Assembly: GCF_900113685.1 (NCBI RefSeq)
Contig: NZ_FOQG01000019.1
Location: forward strand, 16,200-80,199
Reading direction: 5' to 3'
Source of the DNA: Nocardioides psychrotolerans
GTDB lineage: Bacteria; Actinomycetota; Actinomycetes; Propionibacteriales; Nocardioidaceae
Length of the DNA: 64,000 nt
Under the pieces are notes generated by a model, which worked only from the letters and a program-made list of their open reading frames with translations, did no database searches and was not told the DNA's origin. This document shows positions 36,973 through 44,555 of the stretch, one piece after another. A program made the translations under genes and the position numbers. Each line of letters opens with the position of its first letter. Position 1 is the first letter of the stretch.

Positions 36973-37752
36973 GTGCTGATCCTGCTGCCGCCCAGCGAGG
37001 GCAAGACCGCTGCGCGCCGTGGCAAGCCGCTCGACCTCTCCGCGCTCGGCAGCCCAGTGCTCACCTCGGCCCGCGAGCGCGTCCTCGATGCCCTGGTGAC
37101 CCTCTGCGAGGGCGAGCCCGACGTAGCTGCCGCGACGCTCGGCGTACCCAGGACCCAGCTCGATCTGGTCGCCCTCAACGCCACCGTCCGCGATGCGCCG
37201 ACAGCGCGAGCCGACCAGGTCTACAGCGGCGTGGTCTACGAGGCGCTGGACTTCGCGACGCTGTCGTCGGCGGCCAAGCGCCGCGCCACCTCGCGCGTCG
37301 CCGTGACGAGCAGCCTCTTCGGGCTGGTCCGCCCCGGCGACCGGATCCCCGCCTACCGGCTCTCCGGCGACGCCACCCTGCCCGGCCTCGGCGGTGTGGC
37401 CGCGCACTGGCGAGACGCGCTCGGCCCGGCGCTCACCGAGGCCCTGGGCAAGGGCCTGCTCGTCGACCTCCGGTCCCAGATGTACGCCGCGTTCTGGCGG
37501 CCGCCGGCTGACCTCGCGAAGCGCGTGGCCACCGTCCGCGTGCTGCACGAGGTCGACGGCAGCCGCAAGGTCGTCAGCCACTTCAACAAGGCGACCAAGG
37601 GGCGCATCGTGCGCGAGCTGCTCGAGGACGGCCGTGACCCCCGCACCCCCGCGGCCCTGGCCGACGTCGTCCGCGACCTCGGGTGGACCGTCGAGGTCGG
37701 CGCCCCCTCCCCCCAGGGCACCCAGCTCGACGTCGTCGTCTCCGCCCTCTGA
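36973..37752 (+). CDS. yaaA: YaaA-family peroxide stress protein
   Basis: This 259-residue protein carries the YaaA/DUF328 features: N-terminal LLPPSEGKTAA, VYSGVVYEALDF, SSLFGLVRPGDRIPAYRLS, VDLRSQMYAAFW and VVSHFNKATKGRIVREL. E. coli YaaA limits free iron and protects against hydrogen peroxide and binds DNA through a helix-hairpin-helix. Length matches the family. The GTG start at 36973 follows a leaderless-type promoter. Confidence 0.92.
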   Translation: MLILLPPSEGKTAARRGKPLDLSALGSPVLTSARERVLDALVTLCEGEPDVAAATLGVPRTQLDLVALNATVRDAPTARADQVYSGVVYEALDFATLSSAAKRRATSRVAVTSSLFGLVRPGDRIPAYRLSGDATLPGLGGVAAHWRDALGPALTEALGKGLLVDLRSQMYAAFWRPPADLAKRVATVRVLHEVDGSRKVVSHFNKATKGRIVRELLEDGRDPRTPAALADVVRDLGWTVEVGAPSPQGTQLDVVVSAL

Positions 37753-37762
37753 TCGCCCGTAC

Positions 37763-37784
37763 GCCGAGTCGGCGCGATGTTGCA
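37763..37784. repeat. Inverted-repeat copy A (22 bp)
   Basis: GCCGAGTCGGC followed by GCGATGTTGCA. Its reverse complement matches 38376-38397 at 20 of 22 positions, so the two copies flank the 161-residue gene in inverted orientation. Confidence 0.5.
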
Positions 37785-37859
37785 CGTCGCACCGCCGCGG
37801 CCTCCCGCCTCCCCCCTGCGGGCGTGCCGCGTGATCGCGGCGGCTGCCACGCTGGTCGG

Positions 37860-38345
37860 ATGACCGACGAGACGCACGACCACGCCGCCGACCACGCCGC
37901 CGACCACGGCCGCCCCAGCCCCGAGCACCGCCGCCCCGACGGGGTCGACGACGCCACCGTCGAGGCCCTCGGGAAGCTCTCCGCCGCCCTCGACCACGTG
38001 GAGGACGCGCGTGGGCACCTCTATGCGTTCCACCGGCTCTGCGGCAGCGCCGAGACGACCCTGGAGGAGGCGACCGCGATGATCCGCGATGCCGGGCACC
38101 CCGACCTCGCCGACGCCCTCGACACCGACGTGCTGGGTCGCAACCCGCTCCCGGGAATGTGGTCCTTCCAGATGGTCGAGGCCTACGACGACGGCTACTA
38201 CGCGGCGGCCAGGGGACTCCAGCAGCGCGCCCTCGACCAGCTCGTCGAGGGCCGCCGCCACGTGTTCGAGGCGGAGATGAAGGAGCTGCGCCGCACCCAG
38301 GGGCGATCAGGCCACGAGGCCACGCCCGAGGACGTCACCGGCTGA
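37860..38345 (+). CDS. Conserved hypothetical protein with His-rich N terminus
   Basis: This 161-residue soluble protein begins with a His/Asp/Ala-rich region (ETHDHAADHAADHG) and continues with helices: VEALGKLSAALDHVEDARGHL, FHRLCGSAETTLEEA, PGMWSFQMVEAYDDGYY and AARGLQQRALDQLVEGRRHVF. I recognise it only as an actinobacterial hypothetical family. The N terminus could bind metal. It is flanked by an inverted repeat pair and is convergent with the RNase H gene. Confidence 0.75.
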   Translation: MTDETHDHAADHAADHGRPSPEHRRPDGVDDATVEALGKLSAALDHVEDARGHLYAFHRLCGSAETTLEEATAMIRDAGHPDLADALDTDVLGRNPLPGMWSFQMVEAYDDGYYAAARGLQQRALDQLVEGRRHVFEAEMKELRRTQGRSGHEATPEDVTG

Positions 38346-38375
38346 GTGCCGAGTGCCGAGTGCGCGTGATGGTGC

Positions 38376-38397
38376 TGCAACATCGTGCCGAGTCGGC
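38376..38397. repeat. Inverted-repeat copy B (22 bp)
   Basis: TGCAACATCGT followed by GCCGAGTCGGC; see copy A at 37763-37784. It abuts the stop codon of the RNase H/phosphatase gene (38398), so it may be part of a terminator or a dispersed palindromic element. Confidence 0.5.
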
Positions 38398-39609
38398 CTA
38401 CCAGCGCGTGGGGTCGGCGAACGCGTCGCGGGCCGGTGGCAGCGCGTTGTAGAGCCGCATCGACGTCCGCGGCTCGTCCCCGTCGGCACCGCCGCCGAAG
38501 AACGACACCACCGTCACCGATGCCGGGCTCAGCTCCATGCGGAACACCGAGTCCAGCGGCGCGTTGACGGCGTGCGAGACCAGGGTCTTGATCGGCGTCA
38601 CGTGGCTGACGACCACCACGGTCTCACCGGCGTGGTCCGACAGGACCCGCTGGAGACCGGCGAGCACCCGCTCCTCGACGATGCTGAACGACTCGCCGCC
38701 CTCGGGAGCCGCATCGATGGACCCCAGCCACGCGTCGAGCATCTTGGGGTGCGCCTTCGCGACCTCGCCGAAGGTCATTCCGTCCCAGATCCCGAACTCC
38801 ATCTCCGCGAAGCCCGGTTCCTCGACGAGCGCCTTGCCCAGGACCTCCGCGACGATCTCCGCCGACTCCCGGGTGCGCCGTACGGGCGAGGCGATGACGA
38901 CCTCGATCTTCTCAGCGATGGGCGCCAGCCACTCGGCCGTGGCACGCACCTGCTCGCGGCCCTCGTCGCTCAGCGGCGGGTTGGCGCTGGCCAGGCCTCC
39001 GGAGAACCGCTTCTCCACCGTGTGGGCGGTGACGCCGTGACGCACCAGGATCAGCGTGGTCGGCTCCTGCGACGTCGCCGACCAGCCGCGCGCCTGGCTC
39101 TGCAAGGACGCCGGGGGGTCGCCTGCCGCAGCCGCAGCCGGACTCTCGATCTCCTCGATCAGCGAGTCTTCGTCGGCGGCGACCGTGACACCGTCACGCA
39201 TCCCGTCCATCGCCTCGTTGGCCAGTCGGTCGGCGTGCTTGTTGCGCTCCCGCGGGATCCAGCTGTACGACGTGCCCGCAGGCGCCAGCGCGGCCGCCTG
39301 CGCCGCGAGTGGCTGCATGCTGGGGTGCTTGATCTTCCAGCGACCCGACATCTGCTCGACGACGAGCTTGGAGTCCATCCGGACCTCGATCTCGGCGTCG
39401 GGCGCGTGGTCGCGCGCCAGGCGCAGGCCGGCGATCAACCCGGAGTACTCCGCGACGTTGTTGGTCGCCCGCCCGATCGTGCTGCCCTCCTCCGCGAGGA
39501 CGCGGTCGGTGTCGACGTCACGCAGGACCGCGCCATAGCCGGCGGGTCCGGGGTTGCCGCGCGAACCGCCGTCGGCCTCGATGATGACGCGACGGATCCG
39601 CTCGGTCAC
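38398..39609 (-). CDS. Bifunctional RNase H / histidine-phosphatase
   Basis: This 403-residue fusion has an RNase HI domain (about 1-140) with IIEADGGSRGNPGPAGYGAV, ATNNVAEYSGLIAGL, VRMDSKLVVEQMSG and NKHADRLANEAM, giving the D-E-D-D active site. The C-terminal histidine acid phosphatase/CobC-like domain (about 190-400) has LILVRHGVTAHTVEKRFSGG and VVSHVTPIKTLV. M. tuberculosis Rv2228c has the same architecture. The GTG at 39609 overlaps the stop of the zinc-ribbon gene as GTGA. Confidence 0.93.
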   Translation of the reverse strand: MTERIRRVIIEADGGSRGNPGPAGYGAVLRDVDTDRVLAEEGSTIGRATNNVAEYSGLIAGLRLARDHAPDAEIEVRMDSKLVVEQMSGRWKIKHPSMQPLAAQAAALAPAGTSYSWIPRERNKHADRLANEAMDGMRDGVTVAADEDSLIEEIESPAAAAAGDPPASLQSQARGWSATSQEPTTLILVRHGVTAHTVEKRFSGGLASANPPLSDEGREQVRATAEWLAPIAEKIEVVIASPVRRTRESAEIVAEVLGKALVEEPGFAEMEFGIWDGMTFGEVAKAHPKMLDAWLGSIDAAPEGGESFSIVEERVLAGLQRVLSDHAGETVVVVSHVTPIKTLVSHAVNAPLDSVFRMELSPASVTVVSFFGGGADGDEPRTSMRLYNALPPARDAFADPTRW

Positions 39610-40349
39610 AGCCCGGACTCGCCCGTGCGCACGAGGATGCGCGTGCACTCCTCACAGCGCACGACCTCGTTGCTGGGCTTGGCGCGGATGATCGCGAGCT
39701 CGGCGTTGTCGATCGTGAGCTGGCAGCCGGTGCACCGACGCTGGCGGAGCTCGGCTGCGCCGACACCACCCTTGTTGGTCCGCAGCCGCTCGTAGAGCGC
39801 CAGCAGGTCCTCGGGCATGCCCTCGAGCGCGGGAGCCCGCTTCGCGACGGCAGCGTCGACCTCGGCGTCGATCGCGGCGAGCTTCTCGTCCCGCGCGATG
39901 GCGAGCTCGGCCAGGCGGGCGTCGGCCTCCTGCACCTGTCCGGTGAAGGTCGCCAGCGCCTTCTGCGCCTCCTCGCGTTGCTCCATGACGTTGATCTCCT
40001 CGTCCTCGAGCGTCGCGATGCGACGGTCGAGGGAGACCAGCTCGTGCTGCATGCGCTCGAGGTCCTTGGGGTTGGAGATCTGGCCCGAGTCCATGCGGTC
40101 GCGATCACGGGTGCGGCGGGTCTTGACCGACTCGACGTCGGCGTCGGCCTTGGCCTGCGCCGCCGTCAGGTCGTCGAGGACGATCTGCGCGTCACGCATC
40201 TGATCGACCAGCTCGCCGCGCGACTGCGTGAGCGCGGCCATGTCCGCGAGCTCGGGCAGGTGACTGCGCTGGTGGCCTAGCTGGGCGACCTGGGCGTCGA
40301 GCGCCTGCACGTCGAGCAGCTTGAGTTGGGCGAACGGGTCGGCTTTCAG
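39606..40349 (-). CDS. Coiled-coil C4 zinc-ribbon protein (Rv2229c/CdsZ-like), CTG start
   Basis: This 247-residue protein has a long antiparallel coiled coil (about 15-180) and a C-terminal four-cysteine zinc ribbon (RRCTGCQL and VRCEECTRI). The conserved family N terminus KADPFAQLKLLDVQALD is present only if translation starts at CTG 40349, which has GAGGAG exactly 6 nt upstream. The first in-frame GTG would drop that conserved stretch. It is 10 nt downstream of nif3 and coupled to the RNase H gene. The family is thought to bind nucleic acid; its role is not settled. Confidence 0.85.
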   Translation of the reverse strand: MKADPFAQLKLLDVQALDAQVAQLGHQRSHLPELADMAALTQSRGELVDQMRDAQIVLDDLTAAQAKADADVESVKTRRTRDRDRMDSGQISNPKDLERMQHELVSLDRRIATLEDEEINVMEQREEAQKALATFTGQVQEADARLAELAIARDEKLAAIDAEVDAAVAKRAPALEGMPEDLLALYERLRTNKGGVGAAELRQRRCTGCQLTIDNAELAIIRAKPSNEVVRCEECTRILVRTGESGL

Positions 40350-40359
40350 CGTGTGCTCC

Positions 40360-41478
40360 TCAGAGACGGAACTTCCAGGGGTCGGTGGCGGTCGTGCTCA
40401 CCCGAGTGCCCACCGTATCGCCCAACGCCGCGAGGACCCGAGCCTCCACCACCGGCAGCCAGGTCCACTCCGCCGCCCAGTGCGCCACGTCCACCAGCGC
40501 CGGTCCGTCCTGCTCGAGGAACTCACTGGCCGGGTGGTGCCTGAGGTCGCTGGTGACGTAGACGTCGGCATCGGTCCGGAGCAGGTCACCGAGCAGGAAG
40601 TCACCCGCCCCGCCGCACACCGCCACCCGTCGTACGACGCGGTCGGGATCACCCGCGACGCGCACGCCATGGGCCGTGCCGGGCAGGGCCGCCGCGACGA
40701 TCTCGGCGAAGCCGCGCAGCGTCGTCTCCGCCACGGTGCCGATGCGTGCTGTGCCGGTCGTGGTGTCCCCGTGGTCGGCCAGCTCGATGATGTCGTAGGC
40801 CGGCTCCTCGTAGGGGTGAACCGCCGTCAGCGCCGCGATCGCCCGGCGACGCAGCCCACGTTCGACGATGACTTCGACCCGCTCCTCCTCCACCACCTCG
40901 GGCAGGCCGATGGTCCCGATGGCGGGTGTCGCACCGACCATCGGCCGGAAGCGCCCCTTGCCTGCGCTCGAGAACGACGCGTGCTCGTAATCGCCGACGC
41001 GTCCCGCTCCGACGGTCGCCAGCGCGTCCCGCACCGCCGGCGCGGCCCCGACGGGGACGAAGACGGTGAGCTTGTCGAGCGGGGTCGAGCCACCCGGGAG
41101 GATCGGCGCCAGGTCGGTCAGCCCCAGGGCACGGGCCAGCGCCTCGGACACACCGCCGACGGCACGGTCGGCGTTGGTGTGGGCGGTGAGCAGGGCACAA
41201 CCACCGGCCGCCAGGGTCGACAGCGTGCGTCCCTTGGGCGTCGTCGCGGCGAAGCCGTGCACCGGCTTGAGGAAAAGCGGGTGGTGCACGACCAGCAGGT
41301 CGGCTCCCCACTCGATCGCCTCCCGGGCGACCTCGATCGTGGGATCGACCGCGAACATCACTTTCGCGACCTCGGCGACGGGGTCGCCGTGGACGAGGCC
41401 GACGGCGTCCCAGGAGTCGGCGGTCCAGGGCGGGTACCACTCGTGCAGCAGGTCGACGAGGTCCTTCAAGGCGGGCAT
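40360..41478 (-). CDS. Nif3-like dinuclear metal centre protein
   Basis: This 372-residue protein has the Nif3/YbgI/GTP cyclohydrolase I type 2 pattern: SWDAVGLVHGDP, the metal-binding LLVVHHPLFLKPV, LLTAHTNADRAVGGV, and at the C-terminal half VAVCGGAGDFLL and LVDVAHWAAEW. The insert between (about 130-230, ending HPYEEPAYDI) is the PII-like domain typical of long Nif3 forms. TACTCT 7 nt upstream of the ATG suggests a leaderless transcript covering nif3, the zinc-ribbon and the RNase H genes. Confidence 0.92.
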   Translation of the reverse strand: MPALKDLVDLLHEWYPPWTADSWDAVGLVHGDPVAEVAKVMFAVDPTIEVAREAIEWGADLLVVHHPLFLKPVHGFAATTPKGRTLSTLAAGGCALLTAHTNADRAVGGVSEALARALGLTDLAPILPGGSTPLDKLTVFVPVGAAPAVRDALATVGAGRVGDYEHASFSSAGKGRFRPMVGATPAIGTIGLPEVVEEERVEVIVERGLRRRAIAALTAVHPYEEPAYDIIELADHGDTTTGTARIGTVAETTLRGFAEIVAAALPGTAHGVRVAGDPDRVVRRVAVCGGAGDFLLGDLLRTDADVYVTSDLRHHPASEFLEQDGPALVDVAHWAAEWTWLPVVEARVLAALGDTVGTRVSTTATDPWKFRL

Positions 41479-41485
41479 GCCGGCG

Positions 41486-41491
41486 AGAGTA
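41486..41491 (-). promoter_or_regulatory. TACTCT -10, leaderless type
   Basis: On the minus strand TACTCT ends 7 nt before ATG 41478. Confidence 0.42.
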
Positions 41492-41672
41492 TCGGCCGGG
41501 TGGCGCAGGATCCGTCGTGAGTACGACGGCGGATGCCCGTGCCACCCTCGGCGACCGGGCTCACGACATGACCACTCGGATCGTCCTCCATGTCCTCTTC
41601 AACCCTGGCGCTGCTCGACCTCGCGATCCACGCGATCCACGCGGTGTTGAGCCGATGGGTCGCGTCGCGTCG

Positions 41673-41678
41673 TAGGGT
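41673..41678 (+). promoter_or_regulatory. TAGGGT -10, leaderless type
   Basis: TAGGGT ends 7 nt before ATG 41686. A tandem CGCGATCCA pair (41622-41639) lies upstream. Confidence 0.45.
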
Positions 41679-41685
41679 CGGCGTC

Positions 41686-41991
41686 ATGCCCGTCGTGAAG
41701 ATCAACGCCATCTCCGTCCCCCCGCAGGCCCACGAGGAGCTCGAGAAGCGCTTCGCCGCCAGGGCCCACACGGTCGACGGGTCGCCCGGCTTCCTGGGCT
41801 TCCAGCTGCTCCGCCCGGTCGCCGGCGAGGAGCGCTACTTCGTGGTGACGCAGTGGGAGGACGAGGAGTCGTTCGCCGCGTGGCGTGACGGGTCGGCTGC
41901 TGCCGCCCACGCAGGCGAGCGGGCCCAGCCCGTCTCCAGCGGCGCCGACCTGCTGGAGTTCGAGGTCGTGCTCGACGTCAAGCCCGGCTGA
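41686..41991 (+). CDS. mhuD: MhuD/IsdG-type heme-degrading monooxygenase
   Basis: This 101-residue ABM-fold protein matches MhuD of M. tuberculosis in length and in the three heme-pocket residues, Asn7 (VKINAIS), Trp66 (SFAAWRDG) and His75 (AAAAHAGERA). MhuD degrades heme to mycobilin and iron; the product here is not known. It forms a monocistron with a leaderless-type promoter. Annotation as a generic antibiotic biosynthesis monooxygenase would be the weaker alternative. Confidence 0.82.
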   Translation: MPVVKINAISVPPQAHEELEKRFAARAHTVDGSPGFLGFQLLRPVAGEERYFVVTQWEDEESFAAWRDGSAAAAHAGERAQPVSSGADLLEFEVVLDVKPG

Positions 41992-42213
41992 GATCTCCCC
42001 CGCGCGCGGCCTCAGCGAGACGGTTGTCACCAACAGACGTCAGGAGCGGTGCGACGGCTGCCGCAGCCAGGCCGCCCGCAGCCAGGGGCAGCCATGCCAC
42101 GACCCGGTCGCTCGTGCTCGGATCGGCCAGCTCGCGCACCGCGAGCAACAGCAAGCAACCCGCGCAGCACCTTGAATTCGGTCCTGCCGAACACCTCGGC
42201 CCTGGCTCGCTCC
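41992..42213. other. Intergenic region with an uncertain small minus-strand frame
   Basis: The interval between mhuD and the acyl-CoA ligase stop contains a minus-strand frame ending at 41978 with a hydrophobic stretch (LPLAAGGLAAAAVAPLLTSV). No convincing start codon or Shine-Dalgarno is present, and it overlaps the mhuD end. I do not call a gene. Confidence 0.4.
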
Positions 42214-43770
42214 CTAGTTGACCTGGCGGTCGAAGCCCTCCCAGTAGGGCGCGCGCAGCTTGAACTTCTGCAGCTTGCCGGTCGCCGTGCGGGCCAGCTC
42301 CTCGCGGAACTCCACCGACGTCGGCGCCTTGTAGCCAGCCGCCTTGTCCTTGCACCACGCGATCAGCTCGGCCTCGGTCACCTGCTCCCCTGGCGTCAGC
42401 ACGACGAGCGCCTTGATGGTCTCGCCCCACTTCTCGCTCGGCACGCCGATGACAGCCACCTCGGCCACAGCCGGGTGCGAGAAGAGCACGTCCTCGACCT
42501 CGATCGAGGAGACGTTCTCACCGCCGGTGATGATGACGTCCTTCTTGCGGTCCTGGAGCGTGAGGTAGCCGTCGTCGCCGACCACGCCACCGTCCCCGGT
42601 GTGGAACCAGCCGCCGCGCAGTGCGGTGGCGCTCTCCTCCGGCTGCGCCCAGTAGCCCTCGAGCACCACGTTGGAGCGCGCGAGCACCTCACCGGCACCC
42701 TCGGGGGACTCGTCGGTCATCAGTCGTACGCCGAGGGCGGGTGCGCCGGCACGGACGAGCTTCTGGGCGCGCTCCTCGGGCGAGAGGTCGTCCCACTCCG
42801 CACGCGTGCGGTTGATGGTGAGCAGCGGCGAGGTCTCGGTGAGGCCGTAGATCTGGATGAACTCCCAACCGAGCTCCTCCTGCACACGCACGACGGTCTT
42901 CGTGGGCGGCGGCGCACCGGCCATGATGATCCGGACCTTGTCGCGGCCGGGGATCTCGCCTTCCCAGTCCTGCGCGGCCTCGAGCACCGCGGCCGCGACG
43001 GCGGGTGCCGCACACATGACCGTGACGCCGTGCTTCTCCACGCGACGCAGGATCTCGGCGCCGTCGATCTTGCGGATGACGACCTGCTTGACGCCCAGGC
43101 CGGTCATCGCGAAGGGCATGCCCCACCCGTTGGCGTGGAACATCGGCAGCGTGTGCAGGTAGACGTCGCGGTCGGTCACCGCCGTGTGCATCGCGAAGGT
43201 GACCGCGTTGGTCCAGATGTTGCGGTGGGTGATCTGCACGCCCTTGGGACGCGCGGTCGTGCCCGAGGTGTAGTTGATGCACGCCGTCGCGGTCTCGTCG
43301 GGCTCCCACGGTGCGGGGTCGATCCCCTCGGCGGCGTAGAGGTCGTCGTCGGCGCCGATGACGAAGCGGAACTCCGCCTTCACCCCGGCGAGGGCCTCCT
43401 CCAGCTCGGGGTCGACCACGAGCACACGTGCACCGGAGTGCTCGACGATGTAGCTCACCTCGTCGGGCCGCAGCCGGAAGTTGACCGGCACCAGGACCCG
43501 GCCGGAGCCGGCCACGCCGAAGAACGCCGTGAGCAGGCGCGAGCTGTTGTGGCTGACGAACGCCACCCGCTCCCCCACGCCGATGCCCAGCTCGTCGAGC
43601 TTGGCTGCCTGGCGGCGCGCGAGCGCGCCGATCTCGGCGTAGGTGAGCTCACCCTGCGCGTCGCCCAGGGGGCGGGCCGGCTGGTCGGGCTCGTCCACGG
43701 CGCCGATGCGGTCGCCATAGACCTGCACGGCTCGGTCGATGAAGTCGTTGACACTGAACGGGACGATCAA
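42214..43770 (-). CDS. AMP-binding acyl-CoA ligase
   Basis: This 518-residue ANL-superfamily enzyme activates a carboxylic acid as acyl-AMP and transfers it to CoA. Motifs are YTSGTTARPKGVQITHRN (P-loop, about residue 170), IYGLTETSPLL, WFHTGDGGVVGDDGYLTLQD, RKKDVIITGGENVSSIEVE and the C-terminal TATGKLQKF lysine. It resembles medium/long-chain FadD and alkyl/aryl-CoA ligases. The TTG at 43770 has GGAGG 5 nt upstream; the longer in-frame extension lacks a site. Palindromic sites lie 113-300 nt upstream, suggesting control by a repressor. Confidence 0.9.
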   Translation of the reverse strand: MIVPFSVNDFIDRAVQVYGDRIGAVDEPDQPARPLGDAQGELTYAEIGALARRQAAKLDELGIGVGERVAFVSHNSSRLLTAFFGVAGSGRVLVPVNFRLRPDEVSYIVEHSGARVLVVDPELEEALAGVKAEFRFVIGADDDLYAAEGIDPAPWEPDETATACINYTSGTTARPKGVQITHRNIWTNAVTFAMHTAVTDRDVYLHTLPMFHANGWGMPFAMTGLGVKQVVIRKIDGAEILRRVEKHGVTVMCAAPAVAAAVLEAAQDWEGEIPGRDKVRIIMAGAPPPTKTVVRVQEELGWEFIQIYGLTETSPLLTINRTRAEWDDLSPEERAQKLVRAGAPALGVRLMTDESPEGAGEVLARSNVVLEGYWAQPEESATALRGGWFHTGDGGVVGDDGYLTLQDRKKDVIITGGENVSSIEVEDVLFSHPAVAEVAVIGVPSEKWGETIKALVVLTPGEQVTEAELIAWCKDKAAGYKAPTSVEFREELARTATGKLQKFKLRAPYWEGFDRQVN

Positions 43771-43882
43771 TGAGGCCTCCTCTGTGACGGGTGCCACTGT
43801 AGTGAGGGCCACGTTGCCTCGCGGTTGCCCGGGTCTCCCGCGCGCCGAGCGGGTCGGCCTGAGCGCCCAGCGGTCACGAGCG

Positions 43883-43904
43883 TCCATGAGAGTCCTCTCA
43901 TGGA
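43883..43904. promoter_or_regulatory. Perfect palindrome, probable operator
   Basis: TCCATGAGAG and CTCTCATGGA are perfect inverted arms separated by two bases. It is centred about 123 nt upstream of the ligase start. A second, imperfect copy is at 44053-44068. Confidence 0.55.
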
Positions 43905-44052
43905 GGTCTCACTCCCGACCCACGATCCGCCGCCATGCTGTGCCCATGAGATCAGTCGCCAGATCTTCATAGTGAGTTTTCCTTTGTCCGAGTGATGTTC
44001 TGCTGACAAGGAAGACCCTGACCGCCGCTGGTGAGCGCGCCATGAGGTCGAG

Positions 44053-44068
44053 ATGAGACCGCTCTCAC
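44053..44068. promoter_or_regulatory. Imperfect second copy of the operator palindrome
   Basis: ATGAGAC, two bases, CTCTCAC matches ATGAGAG-n2-CTCTCAT of the site at 43883-43904 except at the innermost left and outermost right positions. Confidence 0.42.
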
Positions 44069-44105
44069 CGAGCGCCTCCGGCCCTGCGTCCGCCTCCGGA
44101 CGCGA

Positions 44106-44140
44106 CGCGACCCCGGCCCATGGGATGGGCCGGGGTCGCG
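44106..44140 (-). terminator. Strong hairpin after the DUF4331 operon
   Basis: CGCGACCCCGGCCCAT and ATGGGCCGGGGTCGCG form a perfect 16-bp stem with a GGG loop, 11 nt beyond the stop of the last gene. No T tract. Confidence 0.65.
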
Positions 44141-44150
44141 TCGATCTGGG

Positions 44151-44555
44151 TCAGTGCGGCCAGTCCGCGGAGGCGACCTCTCCCCCATGGATCTCGACCA
44201 CGAGGCGCACGTCGTTGCTGCCCTTCTCGAACAGCTCGTAGGTGCCCTCGACCAGCTCGGGGAACACCAGTGACGGCAGCTCCCCTCCCTCCACGGGCCG
44301 TCTGATGACGGCGACGTGGAGGCGGTGCCCGTGCCCATGTCCATGCCCGTGGCCGTGACCGTGGTCATGGTCAGGGGCGGTCTCGACCGGCTCCGCACCT
44401 TCCGGAGCGATCTCGACCTCGAGCCCGGCCATGTCGGCCGGCATCGTCACCACGAGGGCGCCGATGTCACCCCCGATGTCCAGCATGACGGCCGATCCCT
44501 GGCCGGCGTGCGGGTTCTCGGGAGAGTCGAGATGACGGGGCGCGGGCTCGGTCAC
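44151..44555 (-). CDS. His-rich protein with (HG)n tract
   Basis: This 134-residue protein has VMLDIGGDIGALVVTMPADM near residue 25, a tract DHDHGHGHGHGHGHGH (about 63-78) suited to binding Zn, Ni or Cu, and a C-terminal beta part (YELFEKGSNDVRLVVEIHGG). No signal peptide or membrane helix is seen. The ATG overlaps the DUF4331 stop (ATGA), making it the third gene of an operon with a Tat-signal protein. I do not recognise a named family. Confidence 0.75.
   Translation of the reverse strand: MTEPAPRHLDSPENPHAGQGSAVMLDIGGDIGALVVTMPADMAGLEVEIAPEGAEPVETAPDHDHGHGHGHGHGHGHRLHVAVIRRPVEGGELPSLVFPELVEGTYELFEKGSNDVRLVVEIHGGEVASADWPH

Larger units (their letters stand above)
43771..44150. other. Long regulatory intergenic region of the ligase gene
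   Basis: This 380-bp stretch is less GC-rich than its surroundings. It holds a perfect 22-bp palindrome (43883-43904), a related imperfect copy (44053-44068), a possible -10 TACAGT (minus strand, 43796-43801) and a terminator hairpin (44106-44140). A minus-strand frame of 67 codons from ATG 43970 overlaps the ligase TTG but has poor codon usage. Confidence 0.55.

Noticed and set aside
41978..42150. Small hydrophobic minus-strand frame after mhuD
   Set aside because: No clear start codon or ribosome site, and it runs into the end of mhuD.
43767..43970. 67-codon minus-strand frame ending in TTGA overlap with the acyl-CoA ligase
   Set aside because: The overlap is tempting for a leader peptide, but it uses many codons rare here (TCA, AGT, AGA), is Trp-rich, contains the operator palindrome and resembles no family.
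44310..44370. Tandem GTG/CAT-rich stretch looking like a microsatellite or CRISPR unit
   Set aside because: It is the coding sequence of the (HG)n tract in the His-rich protein; there are no spacers.
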